Under the pieces are notes generated by a model. It had not been told where the DNA came from. It made no database searches and saw only the letters and a program-made list of their open reading frames with translations. A DNA stretch of 64,000 bases from Arthrobacter sp. 18067. Its GTDB lineage: Bacteria; Actinomycetota; Actinomycetes; Actinomycetales; Micrococcaceae. The translations under genes and the position numbers were made by a program. Positions 57,622 to 64,000 of this stretch are shown here, piece by piece (the stretch's first letter is position 1; the number at the start of each line of letters is the position of its first letter). Location: contig NZ_CACSJJ010000016.1 of assembly GCF_902706295.1 (NCBI RefSeq), positions 78,558 through 142,557 on the forward strand. The letters are read 5' to 3'.

Positions 57622-58860
57622 ATGTCACGCCAGTTGGCTGACGCTTCAGCAAGCGCCGAAACAACCATCGAAACCACGCTGGAGGCTGAAAAAGCCTCCT
57701 TCCTCAAACAGCCTAAGGCGGTGTGGGCCACCGCCCTCGCGGCCGTCTTCGCGTTCATGGGCATCGGGCTGGTGGATCCCATCCTTCCGGCGATCGCCAA
57801 GAACCTCGAGGCGTCCACCAGTGAAGTGTCATTGCTGTTCACCAGCTACTTCCTGGTGACGGCAATTGCGATGTTGATCAGCGGTTTCGTGTCTTCACGC
57901 ATCGGCGGGAAGAAGACGCTGCTGATCGGACTGGCGATCATTGTGGTGTTCGCGTCGTTGTCCGGCCTGTCTGGCAGTGTTGAACAGCTGGTGGGATTCC
58001 GGGCAGGTTGGGGCCTCGGCAATGCACTGTTCGTGGCGACGGCCCTTGCAGTGATCGTTGGCGTCGCCAGCGGTGGAACCGGCACGGCCATCATTCTCTA
58101 TGAAGCCGCACTGGGTCTGGGTATCTCGCTCGGCCCGCTGCTGGGCGCGCTCCTCGGTGGCTGGCAGTGGCGAGCACCGTTCTTCGGCACCGCAGTCCTG
58201 ATGGCAGCAGCATTCATTGCCCTTCTGGCGCTGCTGCCAAAGACGCCTGCTCCCGCCAGGAAGTCCCGCCTCAGGGATCCACTCCTGGCACTCGGGCACA
58301 AGGGACTCCGAACCACCGCAGCCAGTGCCCTCTTCTATAACTACGGATTTTTCACCATCCTCGCCTTCACCCCGTTCATCCTGGGCATGGACGCCTATGG
58401 AATCGGGGGAGTGTTCTTCGGCTGGGGCGTTGCTGTTGCAGTGTTCTCGGTCTTCGTCGCTCCCGTACTGCAGAAGCGCTTCGGTGCCGTAAAGGTGCTG
58501 ACCGGCACACTCGCCGTCCTCATGCTCGACCTGATTGGGCTGGGATTGGCCGCGGGGCACTCGGTGACTGCCGTCGTCGTTCTTGTCATCGTGGCGGGTG
58601 CCCTGCTGGGCATTAACAACACGGTCTACACCGAACTGGCCATGGGCGTGTCTGATTCTCCGCGTCCGGTCGCTTCGGCCGGCTACAACTTTGTGCGCTG
58701 GATGGGCGGTGCGTTGGCACCGTTCGCGGCGGCCCAGCTCGGCGAGCACTTCGGGCCGCAGGTGCCGTTCTTCGCCGGAGCAGTGGCTATGGTGATCGCG
58801 ATTGTCATTGCTTTCGGAGGCCGCGACTACCTGAGGTCGCACGAGCCGCACCTGGTCTAG
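57622..58860 (+). CDS. MFS transporter, likely drug efflux
   Basis: This encodes 412 aa with twelve membrane helices after a 30-residue cytoplasmic start. Motif A-like loop is S-S-R-I-G-G-K-K-T-L-L-I-G, and GWGLGNALFVATALAVIVG follows. Organisation as MarR-MFS is that of many efflux pumps. It is followed by a bidirectional terminator at 58896 shared with the convergent sugar MFS gene. Confidence 0.87.
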   Translation: MSRQLADASASAETTIETTLEAEKASFLKQPKAVWATALAAVFAFMGIGLVDPILPAIAKNLEASTSEVSLLFTSYFLVTAIAMLISGFVSSRIGGKKTLLIGLAIIVVFASLSGLSGSVEQLVGFRAGWGLGNALFVATALAVIVGVASGGTGTAIILYEAALGLGISLGPLLGALLGGWQWRAPFFGTAVLMAAAFIALLALLPKTPAPARKSRLRDPLLALGHKGLRTTAASALFYNYGFFTILAFTPFILGMDAYGIGGVFFGWGVAVAVFSVFVAPVLQKRFGAVKVLTGTLAVLMLDLIGLGLAAGHSVTAVVVLVIVAGALLGINNTVYTELAMGVSDSPRPVASAGYNFVRWMGGALAPFAAAQLGEHFGPQVPFFAGAVAMVIAIVIAFGGRDYLRSHEPHLV

Positions 58861-58895
58861 ACCCGGGGTTCCGGAACAAACCAGAGGTCCAGAAC

Positions 58896-58929
58896 AAAAG
58901 GGCCCCGCGGAAATCCGCGGGGCTCTTTT
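58896..58929. terminator. bidirectional terminator between the two MFS genes
   Basis: AAAAGGGCCCCGCGG (58896-58910) pairs with CCGCGGGGCTCTTTT (58915-58929) over 15 bp with one G-U, loop AAAT. It is flanked by A- and T-runs on both sides, so it works both ways. Confidence 0.88.
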
Positions 58930-58952
58930 ATATGTCTATCTGGGGTGTGCAA

Positions 58953-60422
58953 TCACTTGGATTCGTCTGAGGCAACTGGCAGTGGCGCCACGGGTGCACC
59001 CTTGGGGACGAACAGTGTTTCGGCCTGCTCGAGGGACATGCCGTTCGTCTCGGGAACCTTGAACATCACAAAGAAGAACGACGCCGCCGCGAACGCTGCG
59101 TACATGGCGTACGTGAGCGGCAGGGAGCCTGCCGCCATGATGGGGAAGCTGAGCGTGATGGCAAAGTTGGCGATCCACTGTGCTGCAGCTGCCAGTCCAA
59201 GCGCACGGGCGCGGATGCGGGAGGGGAAGATCTCGCCCAGCAGCACCCACACGAGCGGACCCCATGAGGCGCCGAAGCTGATAACGAACACGTTTGCGGC
59301 AACCAGGGCCACCGGACCCCATGCGCCGGGCAGTGAGATTTCCGAGCCGGTTCCGGTCGCCGAGGAGAAGGCCAGTGCCATGACGCCAAGCGATACGGCC
59401 ATGCCGATGGAACCGGTCAGGAGGATGGGGCGGCGGCCGATGCGGTCCACGAGTGCGATGGCTACGAGGGTCACCAGGATATTGGTGACCGACGTGGCGA
59501 CGGAGATCGTCAGGGAGTCCTTCTCCTGGAATCCGACGGCCTTCCACAGCGTGGTGGAGTAGTAGAAGATCACGTTGATACCAACGAATTGCTGCAGCAC
59601 GGACAGGATGATTCCGATCCACACCACGGGCAGCAGACCGAACCTGTTGCCGCGCAACGAGCCCTTCTTGGTGGAGAGTTGCTCCTGCTGGATGGATTCG
59701 CGGATCTCGCGGATGTGCCGTTCGATGTCGTCGCCGGGGATCAGCTTGTTGAAAATGGTGCGGGCTTGGTCTTCCTTGCCGTTGAGTACCAGGAAGTGCG
59801 GCGACTCGGGCAGGCGGAAGGCGATCCACCCGTACACAGCTGCAGGAACAGCGCAGGCGATGAACATCCAGCGCCACGCCTCGATGCCCAGCCACAGGGT
59901 GCCATCGGCGCCGCCGGCCGAATTGGCCAGCACTGCGTCGGAAAGCAGCGCTGCGAAGATACCCGTGGTGATGGCGAGTTGCTGGAGCGATGCCAGGCGT
60001 CCGCGCACGTGCCGCGGGGAGATTTCCGAGATGTAGGCCGGAGCGATTACCGAGGCAAGCCCGATGCCCAAGCCGCCCACCAGGCGCCAGAAGATGAGGT
60101 CCCAAACACTGAACGCAAGACCCGTTCCAACAGCACTCACCAGGAAGAGAAGTGCGCCGATCTTCATGGCGGGAATGCGCCCATAACGGTCGGCCACCTT
60201 GCCGGCCAGGTAGGCGCCTGCGGCACAACCCAGCAAAGCGACCGCGACGGCGAACCCGGTCAGTGCCTCGCTCATGACGAATTCGTCTGCCATCGCGTCC
60301 ACGGCGCCGTTGACCACGGAAGAATCGAAGCCGAAGAGGAAGCCGCCCACCGCGCCGGCAACGGCCAGGCCGATCACCTTCCGGGAGACTTGGGGCGCGC
60401 CTTCGGTGCTGGAACTGGACAT
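58953..60422 (-). CDS. sugar MFS transporter (sugar porter family)
   Basis: The ATG at 60422 has AAGGGAG upstream and gives 489 aa with twelve membrane helices. Sugar-porter motifs are D-R-Y-G-R-I, D-R-I-G-R-R-P, R-L-P-E-S-P-H-F, Q-Q-F-V-G-I-N and V-P-E-T-N-G. It begins AGAVGGFLFGFDSSVVNGAVDAM. The sugar is not determinable; xylose, glucose or inositol are typical. The neighbouring IclR gene is divergent and 412 bp away. Confidence 0.9.
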   Translation of the reverse strand: MSSSSTEGAPQVSRKVIGLAVAGAVGGFLFGFDSSVVNGAVDAMADEFVMSEALTGFAVAVALLGCAAGAYLAGKVADRYGRIPAMKIGALLFLVSAVGTGLAFSVWDLIFWRLVGGLGIGLASVIAPAYISEISPRHVRGRLASLQQLAITTGIFAALLSDAVLANSAGGADGTLWLGIEAWRWMFIACAVPAAVYGWIAFRLPESPHFLVLNGKEDQARTIFNKLIPGDDIERHIREIRESIQQEQLSTKKGSLRGNRFGLLPVVWIGIILSVLQQFVGINVIFYYSTTLWKAVGFQEKDSLTISVATSVTNILVTLVAIALVDRIGRRPILLTGSIGMAVSLGVMALAFSSATGTGSEISLPGAWGPVALVAANVFVISFGASWGPLVWVLLGEIFPSRIRARALGLAAAAQWIANFAITLSFPIMAAGSLPLTYAMYAAFAAASFFFVMFKVPETNGMSLEQAETLFVPKGAPVAPLPVASDESK

Positions 60423-60834
60423 GGGACTCCCTTGGGGGACTGTGGTGTGGGATCGCAGTGCAGGACGTCGTCGGCTGTTCCGACGGGGACGCCGGTGCAC
60501 TCGCGCTACACAGTGTGGCACGTCATATCCGCCGAGTTCCAGTCAAGTGACCGACGTGACATGTATTCACGTTGTTAACGCATCGAAGTCTGTTCGGCTG
60601 CTGGGAGTTGGCTGAGCGGCCCTCCGGGAGCGTGTGGACATATTCCGAGGGGTTTTGGGTCAACTTATTGAACGCAATTCCCCAAGCCGGCATCCGGGCC
60701 GAATGTGGTGGCCGCGCGCCGCCGTCGTCATCTTCTGCGTAAGAAAGCCTCAAACCATTGCCATTTAATGAAACTTGGTTTTTACTGAATGGCAAGAGAG
60801 TTGTGATGTGGACCACGGAAAGCGAAGGTGTGTG
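60423..60834. other. divergent intergenic region between sugar MFS and IclR genes
   Basis: 412 bp with no supported gene. It should hold both promoters. The clearest element is an inverted repeat TTGCCATT (60758-60765) / AATGGCAA (60788-60795) just upstream of the IclR gene. A GTTAAC core occurs around 60575. A run of GC-rich sequence lies between about 60600 and 60740. Confidence 0.5.
60758..60795. promoter_or_regulatory. inverted repeat TTGCCATT/AATGGCAA, likely IclR operator
   Basis: Perfect 8-bp arms, spacer 22 bp, centred 58 bp before the IclR start. Suitable for autoregulation of the IclR-opuC operon. It could also form an RNA stem. Confidence 0.55.
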
Positions 60835-61518
60835 ATGGCTGATTCCTCCACCCGGACAGTAGAAAGGGCGCTCGCGCTCCTGGGGGCAGTTTGTTCGGAA
60901 GGTGCCATTGCGCTGAGCGACGCGGCCAGGGTTGTTGACCTGTCACCGAGCACCGCCCTTCGCCTTCTCCGCACGCTGGAAGGCAGCGGCTTCGTTTCAA
61001 GGGACGACGGCGGAAACTTCCGGCCGGGGGCCAGCATCATCCAGCTGGGTGCACTCGCGCTCGGCAAGGAATCCCTTGTCTCGTTGTGCACGCCGGCCAT
61101 GAAGCGCCTCGTCGCAACAACACGCGAATCCTGCTATCTAAGTATTCCCGGGGTTGGGGACACGGGAATCTACATCGCGATCGTGGAGGGCACCCATTCG
61201 ATCAGGCACTCCAGCTGGGTTGGGCGGAGCATCCCGCTCGCCGGCACGGCTTCCGGTCAAGTGCTCAAGGGCGAACACCCTGGGCGCGGCTTTGCGGTGG
61301 TGCGCAGCGGTGTGGAGGACGACGTCACGGCCATCGCTGCCCCGGTGGTCATGGGGGGCCGCACGGTGGCATCTCTGAGCATCGTGGTTCCCAGCTACCG
61401 CGTGGACGAGCTGAAGGCCCTCAAGATAGGCCAGCAACTGGTGGAGGAAGCTGACAACATCCTCACCCTGAACACCGAAAACCATGAGCTACCCCAGGAA
61501 AGCATGGAAGCAAAATGA
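60835..61518 (+). CDS. IclR-family transcriptional regulator
   Basis: The ATG at 60835 has GAAGG upstream and gives 227 aa. The N-terminal winged helix is RALALLGAVCSEGAIALSDAARVVDLSPSTALRLLRTLEGSGFVSR. The C-terminal effector domain has SIRHSSWVGRSIPLAGTASGQVLKG and FAVVRSGVEDDVTAIAAPVV. Its stop overlaps the ABC ATPase ATG (ATGA), so it is the first gene of the osmolyte importer operon, an unusual arrangement for IclR. It probably senses the imported compound or a breakdown product. Confidence 0.9.
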   Translation: MADSSTRTVERALALLGAVCSEGAIALSDAARVVDLSPSTALRLLRTLEGSGFVSRDDGGNFRPGASIIQLGALALGKESLVSLCTPAMKRLVATTRESCYLSIPGVGDTGIYIAIVEGTHSIRHSSWVGRSIPLAGTASGQVLKGEHPGRGFAVVRSGVEDDVTAIAAPVVMGGRTVASLSIVVPSYRVDELKALKIGQQLVEEADNILTLNTENHELPQESMEAK

Positions 61519-62621
61519 TCAAGTTTCAAAATGTCACCAAGGCCTACCCGGACGGTACTGTCGCCGTCGACGGCCTCAATCTGGAGGCACCCACCGGCAA
61601 GCTGACCATTCTGGTCGGTCCCTCCGGCTGCGGCAAGACAACCTCGCTGAGGATGATCAACCGCCTCATCGAACCCACCAGCGGCACCATCTACCTTGAC
61701 GACCAGCCCACCTCCGGCATGGATGCAGCGTTGCTCCGCCGCAGGATCGGTTACGTCATCCAGCACGCAGGCCTCTTCCCGCACAAGACCATCGTGGACA
61801 ACGTATCCACTATGCCGGTCCTGCTCGGCGAAAGCCGTCAGAAGGCCCGGACCAAGGCGCTCGAATTGATGGAGCGCGTAGGGTTGCCGGCGAGCTTCGC
61901 CAAGCGGTATCCGTGGCAGCTTTCCGGTGGACAGCAGCAGCGCGTTGGTGTCGCCCGGGCGCTCGCCTCAGACCCCGCATTCATGCTCATGGACGAGCCT
62001 TTCAGTGCCGTGGACCCTGTAGTCCGTGCACAACTGCAGGAGGAGTTCCTTCGCCTGCAGCGAGAGATCGGGAAGACCATCATCATGGTCACCCACGACA
62101 TTGACGAAGCCCTCAAACTCGGCGATCAGGTGGCTGTGATGCGCGTTGGTGGCAAGCTGGCGCAAATGGCTTCGCCGTCGGAGCTGCTCACCTCTCCCGC
62201 GGACGAGTTCGTTGCCGACTTTGTTGGCCGGGACCGTGGGTACCGCTCGCTCGGTTTCACCAAGACCGCAGGCACTGTGGCCATCGGCGAAGAAGCTGTG
62301 GTGCAGCTCGGTACGTCCGTTGACGAGGCCCGCGCCAAGGCGTCTGGTGCTTGGGTGTTGGTGGTCGACGGCGGCAGGAAGCCGCTCGGCTGGGCGCAGC
62401 CGGATCTTCTGAACGGTGAGGTGAAGCGCGAGAACCTGAACCTCAGCGGCATCCCGGCCGCTGCCTCCGGAACGATGCGGCAACTGCTCGATGCAGCGCT
62501 CTCCTCACCCAGCCGTCGCGGCGTTGTGGTCAACGAGCACGGTGAACTGATGGGCACCGTGACTGCCACGGACGTCGTCAAGGCCATCGAGGCCGAGCCA
62601 CACTTGGAGACGGCGCGATGA
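61515..62621 (+). CDS. opuCA: osmoprotectant ABC transporter ATP-binding protein with CBS domains (OpuCA-type)
   Basis: This encodes 368 aa. Walker A G-P-S-G-C-G-K-T-T, signature L-S-G-G-Q-Q-Q-R, Walker B F-M-L-M-D-E-P-F-S-A-V-D. The C-terminal third (about 250-360) has a CBS pair (SPSRRGVVVNEHGELMGTVTATDVV) as in OpuCA, which senses ionic strength or a nucleotide. It overlaps both neighbours by 4 nt. Confidence 0.92.
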   Translation: MIKFQNVTKAYPDGTVAVDGLNLEAPTGKLTILVGPSGCGKTTSLRMINRLIEPTSGTIYLDDQPTSGMDAALLRRRIGYVIQHAGLFPHKTIVDNVSTMPVLLGESRQKARTKALELMERVGLPASFAKRYPWQLSGGQQQRVGVARALASDPAFMLMDEPFSAVDPVVRAQLQEEFLRLQREIGKTIIMVTHDIDEALKLGDQVAVMRVGGKLAQMASPSELLTSPADEFVADFVGRDRGYRSLGFTKTAGTVAIGEEAVVQLGTSVDEARAKASGAWVLVVDGGRKPLGWAQPDLLNGEVKRENLNLSGIPAAASGTMRQLLDAALSSPSRRGVVVNEHGELMGTVTATDVVKAIEAEPHLETAR

Positions 62622-63268
62622 ACTTCGAGTGGCTGGGCCGCCAGTTCGATAACATCGTGTTCCTGCTCGGCTGGCACGTCCTGCTGGCCGTCACCCCGCT
62701 GATCCTGGGGCTGCTCATTGCACTGCCCCTTGGCTGGTGGGCGCACCGCAGTCGCCGCATCTACCCACTGCTGGTAGGCGTGGCCGGTCTGCTCTACACC
62801 GTTCCGTCGCTTGCACTGTTCGTGTTGCTTCCGCTGGTCCTTGGCACCAAGATTCTGGACCCGATGAACATTGTTGCCGCACTGACCATCTACACCGTGG
62901 CGCTGCTGGTTCGCGTAGTGGCCGATGCCCTTGATTCCGTTCCCGAGGACACTGTCCAAGCCGCCAAAGCCATGGGCTACCGCGGGTACCAGAGCCTGCT
63001 GAAAGTCGAACTTCCCGTAGGCGTCCCGGTTATTTGCGCCGGGCTCCGCGTTGCAGCCGTCTCCAACGTCAGCCTCGTCTCCGTTGCTGCGCTGCTGGGC
63101 ATCCCGCAGCTCGGCTCACTCTTCACGCAGGGCTTCCAGCTCCGTTTCTACACGCCGATCATCGCGGGCATCGTGCTTTGCGTGGTCCTCGCCATGATCC
63201 TGGACGGGCTGATCATCCTCATCAACCGGTGGCTGACACCGTGGACCCCCAAGGTGGTGGCATCGTGA
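62618..63268 (+). CDS. opuCB: osmoprotectant ABC transporter permease (OpuCB-type)
   Basis: This encodes 216 aa with five to six membrane helices. The permease pattern is YTVPSLALFVLLPLVLGTK and the EAA loop is PEDTVQAAKAMGYRGYQSLLKVELP, matching the quaternary-amine permeases OpuCB/OpuCD. It overlaps the ATPase gene by 4 nt and the second permease by 4 nt. Confidence 0.92.
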   Translation: MNFEWLGRQFDNIVFLLGWHVLLAVTPLILGLLIALPLGWWAHRSRRIYPLLVGVAGLLYTVPSLALFVLLPLVLGTKILDPMNIVAALTIYTVALLVRVVADALDSVPEDTVQAAKAMGYRGYQSLLKVELPVGVPVICAGLRVAAVSNVSLVSVAALLGIPQLGSLFTQGFQLRFYTPIIAGIVLCVVLAMILDGLIILINRWLTPWTPKVVAS

Positions 63269-63981
63269 ACTACTTGTTCGACCCCGCGCACTGGAGTGGC
63301 GCCGACGGCATCCCAACGCTGATCGCCGAGCATCTCCTGTACTCCCTCATTGCCCTGGCCATTGCCGCCGTGATTGCCGTGCCCCTCGGTATCTACATTG
63401 GTGTCACTGGCAAAGGCGTGTTCATGATCGCAGGCTTGGCCAATGCCCTCCGCGCACTTCCCAGCGTCGGTCTGCTGATCCTCCTCGTCCTGCTGATCTC
63501 GCCCGCGTTCCCTTCCCGCATGGGCTACGTCCTGCCTAGCCTCATCGTCCTGGTCTTGCTGGCGGTGCCGCCTATCCTGACCAACACCTATGCCGGTGTT
63601 CGCGCGGTGGATGCTGCCGCCGTCGACGCCGCCAAAGGCATGGGCTTCCGCACCATGAAGATCCTCACGGATGTCCAGCTGCCGTGCTCCCTTCCGCTGG
63701 TTTTGTCCGGTGTCCGCAGCGCCCTGCTGCAAATCATCTCGACGGCGACTATCGCTGCGTACATTTCGCTCGGCGGCCTGGGTCGTCTCCTGATCGACGG
63801 CAAGGCCCAGAACGACTACAGCCAAATGGTCGCAGGCGCCGTCCTCGTTGCACTGCTGGCCCTGTTTTTCGATCAGCTTCTCGCATTCATCACCCGCCGG
63901 GTTGTCTCACCAGGACTGACGCGGCGCACCATCAAGTCGGCTCCCGTAGCCGAGCCCGTGAAGACCCCCGTCACGGTCTAG
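63265..63981 (+). CDS. opuCD: osmoprotectant ABC transporter permease (OpuCD-type)
   Basis: The GTG at 63265 overlaps the previous stop and gives 238 aa. ALRALPSVGLLILLVLLISPAF and the EAA loop (AAAVDAAKGMGFRTMKILTDVQLP) are typical. With OpuCB it forms the pore for glycine betaine, choline or proline betaine. The substrate-binding protein (OpuCC) is not in the window; it most likely follows directly, just past the right edge. Confidence 0.92.
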   Translation: MNYLFDPAHWSGADGIPTLIAEHLLYSLIALAIAAVIAVPLGIYIGVTGKGVFMIAGLANALRALPSVGLLILLVLLISPAFPSRMGYVLPSLIVLVLLAVPPILTNTYAGVRAVDAAAVDAAKGMGFRTMKILTDVQLPCSLPLVLSGVRSALLQIISTATIAAYISLGGLGRLLIDGKAQNDYSQMVAGAVLVALLALFFDQLLAFITRRVVSPGLTRRTIKSAPVAEPVKTPVTV

Positions 63982-64000
63982 CACCACCCCTTTTCACCTC

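Overview
The window is high-GC DNA with densely packed, often overlapping genes. The gene set is typical of a soil actinobacterium of the Micrococcaceae (Arthrobacter/Paenarthrobacter type): a branched-chain 2-oxoacid dehydrogenase operon, a mycothiol-dependent isomerase-family protein, DUF222/HNH and DUF1990 proteins, WXG100-domain proteins, mannitol PTS genes, and a DmdR/IdeR-type iron box. No rRNA, tRNA, CRISPR array, complete insertion sequence or prophage was recognised. Assignments rest on reading motifs in the sequence; no database search was run.

Layout. 1-2.4 kb: start of purB (cut by the edge), a WXG100-like small protein translationally coupled to a lipase-like hydrolase, and a holin-family membrane protein. 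2.5-8.3 kb: HisC-like aminotransferase, then E1alpha, E1beta and E2 of a 2-oxoacid dehydrogenase and a PAP2 phosphatase. 8.3-14.2 kb: deaminase-like amidohydrolase and APC permease around paired operators, UspA, an aminotransferase and a PEP-mutase-family lyase. 14.2-18.6 kb: an uncharacterised two-gene module (cytosolic plus membrane protein), DUF1990, a GerMN lipoprotein, and an FMN reductase with its TetR. 18.9-24.9 kb: a dipeptide ABC importer with fused ATPases. 25-28 kb: Gfo/Idh oxidoreductase and a WXG100-domain secreted protein with an LpqN-like partner. 28-30.3 kb: Ala/Pro-rich exported protein behind a possible three-way-junction leader, ECF sigma factor and membrane anti-sigma. 30.4-33.8 kb: a decayed AbiEi/DUF559-type gene, alanine dehydrogenase and PucR regulator. 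34-40.6 kb: a repetitive membrane protein behind a clear c-di-AMP (ydaO) riboswitch, an ATP-dependent DNA ligase, and small membrane and accessory genes. 40.6-46.8 kb: ptsH/ptsI facing a TetR-mtlA-mtlD cluster. 46.8-51 kb: tandem repeats, then an iron-siderophore ABC importer behind an iron box. 51-55 kb: CycA-like permease and a PadR/DUF1048/ABC-2 exporter operon. 55-60.4 kb: GNAT, DUF222-HNH, MarR-MFS and a sugar MFS transporter. 60.8-64 kb: IclR regulator plus an OpuC-type osmolyte ABC importer running to the right edge.

Most of the window is metabolism and nutrient import with local regulators. The least explained parts are the c-di-AMP riboswitch controlling a repetitive low-complexity protein (33975-35455), the structured leader at 28023-28108 in front of a sigma/anti-sigma module, two WXG100-type secretion loci, the 14249-15800 gene pair, and an intergenic repeat family found at 25.0 and 46.8-47.0 kb.
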